DNA from: an uncultured Psychrobacter sp.
GTDB lineage: Bacteria; Pseudomonadota; Gammaproteobacteria; Pseudomonadales; Moraxellaceae
NCBI RefSeq assembly: GCF_947495825.1
Contig: NZ_CANMAH010000002.1
Location: forward strand, 1-64,000
Direction: 5' to 3'
Length of the DNA stretch: 64,000 bases
A program made the position numbers and the translations under genes. How positions within the stretch are numbered: the stretch's first letter is position 1; every line of letters begins with the position of its first letter. Shown here in pieces: positions 9,341 through 20,261 of the stretch. The notes below the pieces were generated by a model. The model worked only from the letters and a program-made list of their open reading frames with translations, ran no database searches and was not told the origin of the DNA.

Positions 9341-10498
9341 CTAGCGTTTGGCCAAGCGCACTTGATTGTCATGGGTCACTGCCAGTGCACCCTGAATCTC
9401 ATCTTCCATATCTAAGTTCAGTGCCAGTTTGTTTGCTGACGCGTCATCTGTAGCGGCTGGTGCAATTAAAGTGGTGATAAAGTTGACAAGGTTATTGGCA
9501 TACAAGTCTGATGACTGCGCTGCTAGCATCGACGGGATATTGGCCGCGCCAACGATACGCACGCCATTGTCTGTAGTGATGGTCTCATTTGGCACACTGC
9601 CCTCGACGTTGCCGCCTGTGCCAGCTGCCATATCGATCAGCACCGAGCCGGCTTTCATTTTGGCAAGGGTTGCCTGATGGACTAAGCGCGGAGCTTGACG
9701 ACCAGGGATTTGTGCTGTGGTAATGACGATATCGGCATTGCTTAATGCTTTGTCGACGACTGCAGCTTGGTCTTTGATATATTGCTCTGATGGCGTCCAC
9801 GCATATCCGCCCGTCGCCTTAGCTTTTTGTGCTTCATCGTCACTCATCGGCACATCCAGCCACTTACCGCCAAGCGACTCCACCTGCTCTTTTGCAGCAG
9901 GGCGCAGATCACTGGCTTCTACCACCGCGCCCAAACGCTTGGCTGTTGCGATGGCTTGTAACCCTGCAACACCGACACCCAAGATCACCACTTTGGCGGG
10001 TTTTACTGTCCCTGCCGAGGTCATAAACATCGGAAATGGACGCGAGTATTCATTGGCCGCAAGTAATACGGCTTTATAACCGGCAAGGTTGGCTTGTGAC
10101 GACAGCACATCCATGTTTTGGGCGCGTGACAGTGTGCGAGGCAATAGCTCCATCGCAAAGGCTGTAACGCCTTTAGCAGCATAAGTGTCTAGCTTCGTAT
10201 TGCGGTGAGGGTCTAGCATCCCAACGACGATTTGGCCTGCACTCAAACGCTCTGTCACTTCGGCGGGCAAGTCGTGAATGGTGGTAATGATTTGAGACTG
10301 GGCAATCACCTCGGCGCTGCTGCTGGCAATGTCGGCTCCTGCCGCCTGATACAGCGCATCAACATAGTAGGCTGCCTGCCCTGCACCTGACTGGATGACG
10401 ACCTCAAACCCAAGCTTACGCAGTTTTTTGACCGCGTCTGGGGTTAGCGCGACACGGCTCTCGCTTGCGATATCTGCACTGATTACACCGATTTTCAT
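9341..10498 (-). CDS. pntAA: NAD(P) transhydrogenase subunit alpha part 1
   Basis: This soluble domain I subunit binds NAD(H) and passes hydride to PntB. It is related to alanine dehydrogenase: the Rossmann fingerprint ILGVGVAGLQAIATAKRLGA is near residues 172-191, followed by EASDLRP. The segment GTGGNVEGS and an inhibitor-like loop near 235-240 agree with domain I. It has 385 residues and no membrane helices, consistent with the split subunit. AAGGAG is placed correctly before the ATG. It is the first gene of pntAA-pntAB-pntB. Confidence 0.94.
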   Translation of the reverse strand: MKIGVISADIASESRVALTPDAVKKLRKLGFEVVIQSGAGQAAYYVDALYQAAGADIASSSAEVIAQSQIITTIHDLPAEVTERLSAGQIVVGMLDPHRNTKLDTYAAKGVTAFAMELLPRTLSRAQNMDVLSSQANLAGYKAVLLAANEYSRPFPMFMTSAGTVKPAKVVILGVGVAGLQAIATAKRLGAVVEASDLRPAAKEQVESLGGKWLDVPMSDDEAQKAKATGGYAWTPSEQYIKDQAAVVDKALSNADIVITTAQIPGRQAPRLVHQATLAKMKAGSVLIDMAAGTGGNVEGSVPNETITTDNGVRIVGAANIPSMLAAQSSDLYANNLVNFITTLIAPAATDDASANKLALNLDMEDEIQGALAVTHDNQVRLAKR

Positions 10499-10995
10499 AC
10501 CGTCTCCTTACTTACTTCTAATGACTTTATTTACGTCTCAATGACTACCTGTAATACCCTCAACGCACATTTAAAAAGCACAGGGGACAAAAAAGCCCTT
10601 GGTCGTTGTTGGTTCAAGGTTTATGACCAAAGACTATCATTTTAATAAATGATAACTACGTCATCATCATGTCTTTTTATTATAGAGACATCATCCGCTA
10701 ACTTTCATCGCCTAATGGTGACCAACAAGTAAAATTAAAAGTTAGGCACTTACACCATCTAGATAACTTTTATTGTTATATTAAAAACTTTTATTTTTCT
10801 ACGAAAGCTAACCCCTTGCCAAACATAGCCTGCTGGTCATCTTAGCTACCTTTCGAATGTTTACTTTTCGTCGATAAAGCAGCAAAATCCCTCCAACCAT
10901 GACGTCAAATCACGTTAAAATTGTATATAAGGTATAATCAGAGCACTTGACACCGCGACAGACAGGTCATTGACTTCACAGAATAAGGATTAACC
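10499..10995. other. Intergenic region between pntAA and yaaA
   Basis: These 497 bases must hold divergent promoters. A perfect TATAAT (10933-10938) lies 58 bp before yaaA, with no good -35. On the leftward strand a TATAAT near 10680 lies within a short dyad (ATGTCT..AGACAT) and could serve pntAA. A weak inverted repeat (TTGGTC..GACCAA, about 10598-10630) is also present. No gene was seen. Confidence 0.4.
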
Positions 10996-11796
10996 ATGTA
11001 TTTTTTGCTCTCTCCTGCCAAGTCTTTAAATGAGACGGACGATATCCCTATAAATCTAGGCAACTACTATAGCCAGCCTGAGCTGATTGACCACGCGCAG
11101 GCACTAATGAAAATACTAAAGACAAAAGAGCCGGTTGATTTGCAAGCGCTGATGAGTATCTCGGATGATCTGGCGCAGCTCAATGCGGCGCGCAACCAGC
11201 AGTGGCAATGGGATAATGACAAACCTTTTACCACCGAAAACGCCAGACCCGCCGCTTATCTATTTGATGGCGATGTTTATACGGGTCTGGATATGTATGG
11301 TATGGACAAGGACACTGCCATCTACGTCAATGAGCATTTGGGTATTTTGTCGGGGCTATATGGCGTATTAAAACCACTCGACTTAATTCAGCCGTACCGC
11401 TTAGAGATGGGCACTAAGCTAAAAAATGAGCGCGGAGATAACTTATACGAGTTTTGGGGCGATGAAGTCACCAAGGTAATCAATGCACGGCTGGCAGATA
11501 GCGAAGACAAGGTATTGATTAACTTAGCGTCTAATGAGTATTTTAAGTCGGTAAAAAAGAAAGCGTTAAATGCTAAGGTTATCATGCCCAGATTTGAGGA
11601 CGAAAAAAATGGCAACTATAAAGTGATTAGCTTTTATGCCAAAAAAGCGCGCGGCCTGATGGTCAAATACGCCGCTGACAATAAGCTGACCAAAGCGGAG
11701 CAATTAAAGCAGTTTGATTTGGCGGGATATTACTATGTCGATGAGCTGTCTGACGATAAGACGTGGACATTTCGTCGTAATGAGGCAGATGCGTAA
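10996..11796 (+). CDS. yaaA: Peroxide stress protein YaaA (UPF0246/DUF328)
   Basis: YaaA lowers free intracellular iron under hydrogen peroxide stress and so limits Fenton damage; the protein has a DNA-binding fold in E. coli. The 266-residue sequence matches the family throughout: N-terminal MYFLLSPAKSLN, the block LFDGDVYTGLD, and the segment FLGIL-like GILSGLYGVLKPLDLIQPYRLEMG. AAGGAT precedes the ATG. It is monocistronic, with divergent pntAA upstream and a terminator at 11979-12016. Confidence 0.93.
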   Translation: MYFLLSPAKSLNETDDIPINLGNYYSQPELIDHAQALMKILKTKEPVDLQALMSISDDLAQLNAARNQQWQWDNDKPFTTENARPAAYLFDGDVYTGLDMYGMDKDTAIYVNEHLGILSGLYGVLKPLDLIQPYRLEMGTKLKNERGDNLYEFWGDEVTKVINARLADSEDKVLINLASNEYFKSVKKKALNAKVIMPRFEDEKNGNYKVISFYAKKARGLMVKYAADNKLTKAEQLKQFDLAGYYYVDELSDDKTWTFRRNEADA

Positions 11797-11830
11797 TCTT
11801 TTATAGTCGATGCACTCTAAAAAGAGCATA

Positions 11831-11913
11831 GCGCTACTGGGATGCTGTTTTTAAATGTAGGTTGCGCAGCCTCTGGGAACGCAGCACGCAAGTAAAATTT
11901 ATACCAGTAGCGC
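11831..11913. repeat. Inverted repeat flanking a GTAGG-type palindrome
   Basis: GCGCTACTGG (11831-11840) and CCAGTAGCGC (11904-11913) are perfect 10-bp inverted arms. The interior begins GTAGGTTGCGCAGCC and contains ACGCAGCACGC, like dispersed palindromes of the REP type. It is probably a degenerate mobile repeat downstream of yaaA. Confidence 0.45.
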
Positions 11914-11978
11914 GTTTAAATTTATCTAACAGTTTTATTTTCAACTGACCCTAGCTAAAACATACTTATTTTATATAG

Positions 11979-12016
11979 AAAAACCCCGATAAGCTTAGCC
12001 TATCGGGGTTTTATTT
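11979..12016. terminator. Bidirectional terminator after yaaA
   Basis: AAAACCCCGATA and TATCGGGGTTTT pair perfectly around an eight-base loop (stem within 11980-12012), with A and T tracts outside. It terminates yaaA and may also back up groEL termination. Confidence 0.85.
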
Positions 12017-12042
12017 AGGAAAACTGGACTTAAAACCTTCAT

Positions 12043-12077
12043 CAAAAAAGCCCTGCTATCTTAACGATAACAGAGCT
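12043..12077 (-). terminator. Terminator of the groES-groEL operon
   Basis: Read leftward, AGCTCTGTTATC pairs with GATAGCAGGGCT over 12 bp (two G-U pairs) and is followed by TTTTTT. The wobble pairs form only in the leftward transcript, which supports a groEL terminator about 140 bases beyond its stop. Confidence 0.75.
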
Positions 12078-12112
12078 CTTAATAGTCAAACAGACTTTAT
12101 GACGTCAATCAT

Positions 12113-12212
12113 ACTTCTAGCGAAAAGCGATTTGTCGAGGAAGACGAGCGAAAATAGTACCTATTGTACATTGAGCGCGTCTGACAAAGAGAAATCGCTT
12201 TGTAGCAGAAGT
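12113..12212. repeat. 100-bp MITE-like palindromic element next to groEL
   Basis: The element opens with ACTTCT and closes with AGAAGT. Inside these ends are the inverted blocks AAGCGATTT (12125-12133) and AAATCGCTT (12192-12200), then GTC/GAC blocks and a central AT-rich part. It codes for nothing, sits five bases from the groEL stop codon, and lies between groEL and its terminator, so it is transcribed into the groEL 3' untranslated region. Confidence 0.7.
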
Positions 12213-12216
12213 AAAA

Positions 12217-13875
<1,659 letters not shown>

Positions 13876-13958
13876 TTACTCCATTATTATAAGTATAAAA
13901 ATACAATCAAATAAGTCGATACAGTAATGTGCTAAGGGCTTAATATTACCTAAAAGAA

Positions 13959-14249
13959 TTAACCTTCTAGCACACCCAATACGTCAGACTCTTTCATAAT
14001 AAGTAGTTCTTCGCCGTCAACTTTTACCGTTTGACCAGCATATTGACCGAACAAAACTTTGTCGCCAGCTTTTACATCTAACGCGCGAGTTTCGCCGTTG
14101 TCACGAACCTGACCATTACCAACAGCCAGCACTTCACCTTGTGAAGGTTTTTCTTGCGCTGAACCAGGTAACAAGATACCACCAGCAGTTTTTGTTTCTT
14201 CTTCTATACGGCGGACGACGATACGGTCATGTAAAGGACGAATGTTCAT
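13959..14249 (-). CDS. groES: Co-chaperonin GroES (10 kDa)
   Basis: GroES caps the GroEL ring. The 96-residue protein begins [14 protein letters not shown] and contains the mobile loop region [20 protein letters not shown] at 16-35, which docks on GroEL. The C-terminal half carries the usual [17 protein letters not shown]. It precedes groEL on the same strand. The leader upstream is about 125 bases from the predicted heat-shock promoter. Confidence 0.97.
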   Translation of the reverse strand: MNIRPLHDRIVVRRIEEETKTAGGILLPGSAQEKPSQGEVLAVGNGQVRDNGETRALDVKAGDKVLFGQYAGQTVKVDGEELLIMKESDVLGVLEG

Positions 14250-14663
14250 CGATATGACTCCAAAAGTTGGTTATTTACGTTAAAAGGGTTTATTTGAATT
14301 AATGGTCTCAAGACCAGTATCTATAAGAAATACGTCTAAAAAGTACTGCCTTATAGATAAGCGTTGAGCTTGTATCAAAAAGTGGGGGCAACAGAAGATA
14401 GCTTCAAGTGTAAATGCAAAAAATTTATCAAAATGTGAGAGTAGATATCTTATAAGTTCGTCATGGCGAGTAACCTTACTCACAAAGCGTTACTTACGGC
14501 GTCAGCTTAAGGAGTCTTGGCAACATAGGCTACAAGAGCTGAACACCCGTGTATGTTAACACCCTTGAAAATGTAACAACATATGACCATTATAAGCTTT
14601 GAGAACATAATAATAGTTATAAAAAAGATGACACATTTATCTTCTATCTATTAAGGAAAATCC
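14250..14663. other. Intergenic region between groES and the DUF3108 gene
   Basis: These 414 bases separate divergent genes. The leftward half carries the groES leader and a sigma-32 promoter (14381-14408). The rightward half is AT-rich and should hold a promoter for the gene at 14664, but no clear hexamer pair is seen. A 67-codon frame at 14280-14483 is judged spurious. Confidence 0.5.
14381..14408 (-). promoter_or_regulatory. Sigma-32 heat-shock promoter for groES-groEL
   Basis: On the leftward strand CTTGAAG (14402-14408) and CCCCCACT (14381-14388) are 13 bp apart, close to the sigma-32 consensus CTTGAAA-N11-15-CCCCATnT. No CIRCE element (HrcA operator) was seen in the leader. Confidence 0.75.
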
Positions 14664-15434
14664 ATGAGTATTTTATCGACAAATAAAAAGTTATCAGTAA
14701 CTGACAATCGAAATCTTAAACATAATAAATCAAAGTTTCTCACCGCCCTAAACACAGGCGCTAGTATCGCTATTATCGGAGCTTTAAGTATGACCGCCCC
14801 TACTCTTGCCAACGCAAAAACCATTCAACCATCAAGCGCTGATTATAGCTTTACGGTTGAAGATAAATATAAAGGCACGGCAAACCGTACCTTAAAAAAG
14901 TCTGGTAATACTTGGAATTATAAGGTAAAAGCTCGTGTGGCTGGTGTCGCTAGCGCTTCGCAAGACAGTACCTTTACCATCAATGGCAATAATGTCAGTC
15001 CGACGCAGGCCAGCACTACTTATAAGTTGCTAGGTCTTGGGCGTACGCATAAACTAAGCTTTAACCCCAGCAGCAAAAAAGTCACCAGTACTTATAAAGG
15101 CAAAACCACGACCATGGATATGGCGCAGCAAGCTTTCGATGATTTGAGCCTTGAGGTGCAAATCCGTCAAGATTTATTGAACGGTGATTTCTCTGGTAAT
15201 TACTATATGGCTAAAAAAAATAAAGTAGAAAAGACGCCATTCAAAAAATTTGGTAACACCAAAATTACTGTACCAGCAGGAACTTTTGATACCGTCCGTG
15301 TTGACCGTATTCATGACGACAATAGTCGCTCAACCAGCTTTTGGTTAGCACCAAGTCTTGATTACTTACCGGTCAAAGTAAGCCAAGTCAACGATGGTAA
15401 AAAGATGGATTTAGAATTAACGAAAGCCAACTAA
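14664..15434 (+). CDS. DUF3108 domain-containing secreted protein
   Basis: The 256-residue protein is exported: a basic N-terminal region up to about residue 28 is followed by a hydrophobic stretch (TALNTGASIAIIGALSMTAPTL) and a signal-peptidase-type ANA-KT site near residue 52. The mature part is beta-rich, with an early YSFTVEDKYKGTANRTLKK and a later VPAGTFDTVRVDR and FWLAPSLDYLPVKV, which is the DUF3108 pattern. The role is unknown; it is periplasmic or outer-membrane-associated by inference. AAGGAA precedes the ATG. A strong terminator follows. Confidence 0.82.
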   Translation: MSILSTNKKLSVTDNRNLKHNKSKFLTALNTGASIAIIGALSMTAPTLANAKTIQPSSADYSFTVEDKYKGTANRTLKKSGNTWNYKVKARVAGVASASQDSTFTINGNNVSPTQASTTYKLLGLGRTHKLSFNPSSKKVTSTYKGKTTTMDMAQQAFDDLSLEVQIRQDLLNGDFSGNYYMAKKNKVEKTPFKKFGNTKITVPAGTFDTVRVDRIHDDNSRSTSFWLAPSLDYLPVKVSQVNDGKKMDLELTKAN

Positions 15435-15510
15435 ATCCTAAGCCGTTACTAACTTAGCTGACCGCTACGTTATTCTTGCTAATCTCTTTTATAAAGACCT
15501 AACTATAATA

Positions 15511-15545
15511 AAAAAGCGGCGCTCTCATCCAGAGCGCCGCTTTTT
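15511..15545. terminator. Strong bidirectional terminator
   Basis: AAAAAGCGGCGCTCT and AGAGCGCCGCTTTTT form a perfect 15-bp stem around a five-base loop. It lies between the convergent DUF3108 and DUF2069 genes and can end both. Confidence 0.92.
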
Positions 15546-15589
15546 GTTATCTAAGCTTTTTTATATCAATAACAGAGGTAAAAACCAAT

Positions 15590-16078
15590 CTAGCGAGAGC
15601 GCGGCTTCTTGACGACATTATTCATCGAAGGCAGACGCTTCAATAAAATAAACAGCCAAACGTTAATCACCAATAGCAGCAAAAAGTCGAACAGATACAC
15701 CACTATCTCAGACCAACTGCTGCCATAGATGCGAGTAAACAACACGACCCCACTTGCGCCCAAATACACAAGAGTAAACATACTGCCGACCAATAAGGCA
15801 TAAGGTGAGCGCCCACGCACAACCCATGGCGTCAGTATAAAAGCTGGCAAAAGCCATAGTGCCTGCCACGCAATACCACCCACAATATCAGGGCTACTGA
15901 CATTAAATACACTAATGAGAATGGGCAGCCCAAGCAGTCTATAAACCAACCAAACAAGCCATGTCAGCATTAAACGCTGACGAATGGGCGCAATAGGTTT
16001 GCCGGATTTGACGGGCTTACTAGCTTTTTTTGCTGCTGGTTTTGCCTGAAGGTTATTATCGGGGCGATTAGTAGCCAT
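15590..16078 (-). CDS. DUF2069 inner-membrane protein
   Basis: The 162-residue protein has a basic, Lys/Ala/Pro-rich N-terminus (about 1-35) and then four hydrophobic helices, in the layout of the DUF2069 family. Function is unknown. Members commonly lie beside a WrbA-type NAD(P)H:quinone oxidoreductase gene, as here (55 bp upstream, same strand), which suggests a membrane-redox link without proving one. Confidence 0.8.
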   Translation of the reverse strand: MATNRPDNNLQAKPAAKKASKPVKSGKPIAPIRQRLMLTWLVWLVYRLLGLPILISVFNVSSPDIVGGIAWQALWLLPAFILTPWVVRGRSPYALLVGSMFTLVYLGASGVVLFTRIYGSSWSEIVVYLFDFLLLLVINVWLFILLKRLPSMNNVVKKPRSR

Positions 16079-16133
16079 TAGATACGTTTGCTTCCTAGTT
16101 TAGTAGCATTGTGCTGCACGATATAAAAGCAGC

Positions 16134-16751
16134 TTAGCGGGTCCAGTTAGCTTGTGCTAACGCTTTGGCACTAATAGCCAGACGTCGACCTTGAGCGATA
16201 CCTAGCTCGCGCTCATCATCATTTACAGGTTGGTCATGTAATGCACCGCTCACGTGACTGGCGCCATAAGGCGTACCGCCGCGATGAGTACGATTCAGCG
16301 CAGGCTCTGCATAAGGTACTCCGACAATTATCATACCGTGATGCATCAGTGGTAACATCATTGTCAGTAAGGTTGTTTCTTGGCCGCCATGCATCGAACC
16401 TGTCGCCGTGAACACTGAAGCAGGTTTGTTTTGTAGATTGCCTGCCAGCCACAAGGTGACCGTATTGTCCCAAAAGTACTTCATGGGCGCGGCCATATTA
16501 CCAAAGTGCGTTGGGCTACCAAGTGCAAGGCCGCTACAGTCTTTAAGATCATCCATAGTGCAATACAGATCACCCTCATCAGGAATCGCAGGCTTGCTCG
16601 CTGTGGTCTCAGGTGCCACAGTCGGTACCGTACGGATACGCGCTGTCATGCCAGCGTCCTCGATACCTTGAGCGATCGCATACGCCAATGTCTTAGTTGT
16701 ACCGTGGCTAGAATAATATAGTACCAAAACATAAGGGTTGTCTTGACTCAT
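16134..16751 (-). CDS. WrbA-like NAD(P)H:quinone oxidoreductase
   Basis: This flavodoxin-fold protein is predicted to bind FMN and reduce quinones by two electrons, avoiding semiquinone radicals. The N-terminus carries the FMN-phosphate loop YYSSHGTTKTLA. Further signatures are LGSPTHFGNMAAPMKYFWD and the segment GSMHGGQETTLLTMM. An in-frame GTG lies three codons upstream, but AAGGAA abuts it directly and is nine bases from the ATG at 16751, so that ATG is taken (205 residues). It is the first gene of a pair with the DUF2069 gene. Confidence 0.88.
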   Translation of the reverse strand: MSQDNPYVLVLYYSSHGTTKTLAYAIAQGIEDAGMTARIRTVPTVAPETTASKPAIPDEGDLYCTMDDLKDCSGLALGSPTHFGNMAAPMKYFWDNTVTLWLAGNLQNKPASVFTATGSMHGGQETTLLTMMLPLMHHGMIIVGVPYAEPALNRTHRGGTPYGASHVSGALHDQPVNDDERELGIAQGRRLAISAKALAQANWTR

Positions 16752-17011
16752 GAGCAACACTTCCTTTTAAAATCATTAACGTTATGAGATGCAACAGCTT
16801 GTGTATCATATAAGCTTTGCACCAAGAGATTGATATCACTGACAGATGCGCACATTATGCCCGACTCATTCACTGACATGCAAACAAAGACTTCCTTACC
16901 TTGTTGTAGTTATAACCTTGTAACGCATGCTGTTATGTATTTTGACACAATTAATTGGCAGATGCTTATAGCACATTTTTGTTACACTACTGTCACTCTT
17001 ATCCTTGCTAA

Positions 17012-18547
17012 ATGGTCGATATGGAAAACTTACTGAAAAAAATCCCGTTTGCACATCAACGCTGGTTTCAATTTTTGCGATTTTTGACGCGGCACTTTTT
17101 TGAAGATAACTGCCAACAAAAAGCAGCATCATTGACTTATACCACCATGTTATCAATCGTTCCTATGTTGACCGTATTACTGATGATTTTATCTTCAGTT
17201 CCAGCGCTCGCTTCAGTTAGAGCGCAGATTTATGAGGTGATATACAGTAATTTGTTACCGCAATCGAGCATGCAGGTCAGTGAGTATATAAATAGTTTTG
17301 CTGAAAAATCGTCTAACTTGACGGCCATCGGGGCGATGATCTTATTTGTCACAACCATTATCACTTTGACGACTATTGAACGAGCTTTTAATCAGATTTG
17401 GCGAGTAGATGATCGTTCTGGCGGTATCAAAAGTATGCTGCGCTATTGGACCATTATTACTATGGGACCGTTAGTATTGGGTACCGCATTTATTGCATCT
17501 AGTACGGTACAGAGTTTGAGCTTTTTGAACCGTCAAATAGGTGGCTATGGTATTGATTGGTCGTTTTGGGTACAGATAGTTTCCATCAGTGTAATGGTTG
17601 CAGGCTTTATCGGGATGTATTGGTTCATTCCCAAAGCCCGCGTACCTGTAAAAAACGCGGCTATAGCTGGTATATTTGTTGCAATAGCATTTGAATTACT
17701 AAAGCATATCTTTGGTATGGTCATGAGCAACTTTACTAGTTATGAAGCCATATACGGTGCGTTTGCCGCCTTACCTATCTTCTTATTATGGATTTATTTA
17801 TCATGGAACTTAATCTTATTAGGCGTTGAGGTTAGCTATACTTTAACTATTTTTGAGACTGAGGAAGTCTATCCACGTCATCCGCTGTTAAGCTTGCTTG
17901 ATATGTTAAACCTAGTCTATATCAACCATTTAAAAGGCGATACCGTGAGCGAGCAGGAGCTACGTAACGTATTAGGTCGTAAGGAGCTGCCTAAATGGTA
18001 TACCTACATTAATTACTTAAAAGACAGCAAACTCATCACCGTGACTGAAGATGACGAATACGTACTCAAAAAAGATCTTAGCAGACTGACATTATGGGAC
18101 TTCTACCGTACTCTGCCTTACCCGTTACCTATAAAGGATGAGCTTGATGAGATGAAGAGTGACAGCCAACAACCATGGCTTAGTCTACTGATACGCCGCT
18201 TTATCAATACTGAAGCCTTTGCTCAAGAGCAACTTAACTTACCGTTGTCTGCTATTTTTTCTCATAGCCAGCCGCGCAAAATAACCTCTACAAGCAATGA
18301 AAAAGAGTCTTTTGGCAAATACGGTAAGCGCAATACACAGCACCATAAACATAAGCGCGAGCAAGACACACCGCATTTTGAAGCAGCAGCCTATGATAAA
18401 GACAGTGACGTCATATGCGATAACAATCGCAATGAGATTTTGATTCCAAATGACCCGATTGAAGACGATAAAGACGCAAACAACGACAGTAACAATCACA
18501 AAGGCAATATCATTACTGAAGCGGACAACCCAAAAGTAAACAGGTAA
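17012..18547 (+). CDS. YihY/BrkB family inner-membrane protein
   Basis: The first 290 residues match the YihY (formerly RNase BN/BrkB) family: QQKAASLTYTTMLSIVPML near 35-53 and about six transmembrane helices ending at ILLGVEVSYTL. The next 130 residues look like a soluble winged-helix-type extension (NLVYINHLKGDTVSEQELRNVL). The last 80 residues are hydrophilic, rich in N, D and K, and probably disordered. At 511 residues it is longer than E. coli YihY (about 290). A second ATG lies three codons in; neither has a good ribosome-binding site. Function is unknown. Confidence 0.83.
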   Translation: MVDMENLLKKIPFAHQRWFQFLRFLTRHFFEDNCQQKAASLTYTTMLSIVPMLTVLLMILSSVPALASVRAQIYEVIYSNLLPQSSMQVSEYINSFAEKSSNLTAIGAMILFVTTIITLTTIERAFNQIWRVDDRSGGIKSMLRYWTIITMGPLVLGTAFIASSTVQSLSFLNRQIGGYGIDWSFWVQIVSISVMVAGFIGMYWFIPKARVPVKNAAIAGIFVAIAFELLKHIFGMVMSNFTSYEAIYGAFAALPIFLLWIYLSWNLILLGVEVSYTLTIFETEEVYPRHPLLSLLDMLNLVYINHLKGDTVSEQELRNVLGRKELPKWYTYINYLKDSKLITVTEDDEYVLKKDLSRLTLWDFYRTLPYPLPIKDELDEMKSDSQQPWLSLLIRRFINTEAFAQEQLNLPLSAIFSHSQPRKITSTSNEKESFGKYGKRNTQHHKHKREQDTPHFEAAAYDKDSDVICDNNRNEILIPNDPIEDDKDANNDSNNHKGNIITEADNPKVNR

Positions 18548-18638
18548 ATGCTATAACCTTAATCTTGTCAGACGATACTATAAGATAGCCTTCGCCAGAA
18601 GATATGAGCCAAATTATATTCCCAACCCTTTGGAGCCT

Positions 18639-20261
18639 ATGGCAGTGACTGAAAACAATAAAAATAACCTGCCCACACGCCTACTGACGACCAGTCTTCA
18701 CGCACTAAAAAAATTTGCACAGTTATGGTCACTACAGACCTTAACTGACTTACCTGATCGATTAAGGAATCTATGGCAAAAGCTTATTGGTTCTTATTGG
18801 TTTATCCCAACCGCTTGCGTATTGACGGGCATACTTTTAGCCCCTTTGTTCATCGCTATCGACCAGCAGTTTGATCGTGCAACCGTGAGAGATATTCGGT
18901 TTGCTTTTACGGGTGATGACTCTTCTGCAAGAGCTATTATGACGACGATTGCAGGAGCGGTATTAGGTGTGGCTGGTACTACTTTTTCGATTACCATTGC
19001 CGTTCTTTCTATGGCCTCATCACAATTTGGCCCTAGGCTTTTACGTAACTTTTTGACTGATACCTCAAATCAGTTTGTACTTGGCGCTTTTATCGGTACA
19101 TTCAGCTATAGCTTGCTGGTCTTAAAGGCTATTCACAAGCATGATGTCGATTTTGGTGTGCCTCAACTGTCCGTCACTTTTGCTATCGTGATGGCGGTTG
19201 TCTGTGCCTTACTGTTGGTCTATTTTGTACAACATATGGTCCATGCTATTCAAGCCTCACGCGTCATTCAAGGGGCAAGTGACGATGCTATTAAAAATAT
19301 TGATTACTGGTACAGCGACAACTGCAATATTGAGCATCAGCATAACGTCATGAATAGTGACGATATTGCACAATATCATTCTTGGTGTGCCACTCCTATT
19401 TACGCGCCAACCTCAGGCTATTTACAACAGATTTACTTTGAGTCGCTTATCACGTTGGCGCAAGATTATGGCGGTGTGGTGCAATTACATACCAATCTTG
19501 GCGACTTTGTCACTGATAGAAACATCATAGGGCATTTTTATCAGCGCCCAACAGCGCATATTAGTAACCTAAAAAAGACCAAAACTTCTCAGCTTGTAGT
19601 ATCCTCGCGTGCCCCTGATGGAGTTTTTTGGCAACGCTTTGCTGCTTGTCTTCATTTTGGACGCCAATCCGCGTACACCAATGATATAGCATCAAGCCTA
19701 GGACAAGTCACTGAGATCGCTGTACGGGCACTATCGCCTGGGATTAATGACCCCAAGACAGCTGTCAATTGTGTACAGTCTTTAACTATTTGTCTAAGCC
19801 TAATGTTACGTCGGCAGCCACCTAGCCCCTATCATTTTTATACGCCACCAAAAGACAAAGATGAGTCTAATATTACGGTCAATCGGCCGCACATAGCAAT
19901 ACTGGCGCTTGTTACCAGAACACCAAAGATATCTGATTTTATTGAAACGTCACTAGGTGAAATACGTCGATATGCTATTGCAGACTTAATGGTATTAAAG
20001 GCGCTTTGTCAGGCGGTGACTGACTTAAATTATGCTCGAGTCAATACCGCACAGCGTCAGACTTTATTACGCGAGCTGACTTTAATCGAACACGCAGGTC
20101 AAGCGAATCTAAGTTATACAGAGCTTGTAGAGGACCTGCTAGCCATGTGTCAACAAGCACGGCAATTTATTCATGATGATAATGCGCAACATCGACACTT
20201 TGAGTATATCAGTGAATTTGATGCCCATATTTATAAAGCCTTACAGACGCAATCAAGGTAG
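18639..20261 (+). CDS. DUF2254 membrane protein
   Basis: The protein begins with a polar 45-residue stretch. Two membrane segments (about 50-75 and 92-125) include AGAVLGVAGTTFSITIAVLSMASSQFGPRLLRNF, the DUF2254 signature, then two further helices (about 140-205) and a large cytoplasmic domain containing ALSPGINDPKTAVNCV. Function is unproven. The ATG at 18639 with GGAG shortly before it is preferred to a TTG three codons upstream (540 residues). It is 91 bp downstream of the YihY-family gene and 114 bp before the antiporter, all in the same direction. Confidence 0.82.
   Translation: MAVTENNKNNLPTRLLTTSLHALKKFAQLWSLQTLTDLPDRLRNLWQKLIGSYWFIPTACVLTGILLAPLFIAIDQQFDRATVRDIRFAFTGDDSSARAIMTTIAGAVLGVAGTTFSITIAVLSMASSQFGPRLLRNFLTDTSNQFVLGAFIGTFSYSLLVLKAIHKHDVDFGVPQLSVTFAIVMAVVCALLLVYFVQHMVHAIQASRVIQGASDDAIKNIDYWYSDNCNIEHQHNVMNSDDIAQYHSWCATPIYAPTSGYLQQIYFESLITLAQDYGGVVQLHTNLGDFVTDRNIIGHFYQRPTAHISNLKKTKTSQLVVSSRAPDGVFWQRFAACLHFGRQSAYTNDIASSLGQVTEIAVRALSPGINDPKTAVNCVQSLTICLSLMLRRQPPSPYHFYTPPKDKDESNITVNRPHIAILALVTRTPKISDFIETSLGEIRRYAIADLMVLKALCQAVTDLNYARVNTAQRQTLLRELTLIEHAGQANLSYTELVEDLLAMCQQARQFIHDDNAQHRHFEYISEFDAHIYKALQTQSR

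Noticed and set aside
14280..14483. 67-codon leftward frame in the groES leader region
   Set aside because: It overlaps the sigma-32 promoter and leader, has no ribosome-binding site and no recognisable features.
15511..15545. The GC-rich palindrome considered as a mobile repeat
   Set aside because: A perfect stem with A and T tracts between convergent genes is fully explained as a bidirectional terminator.
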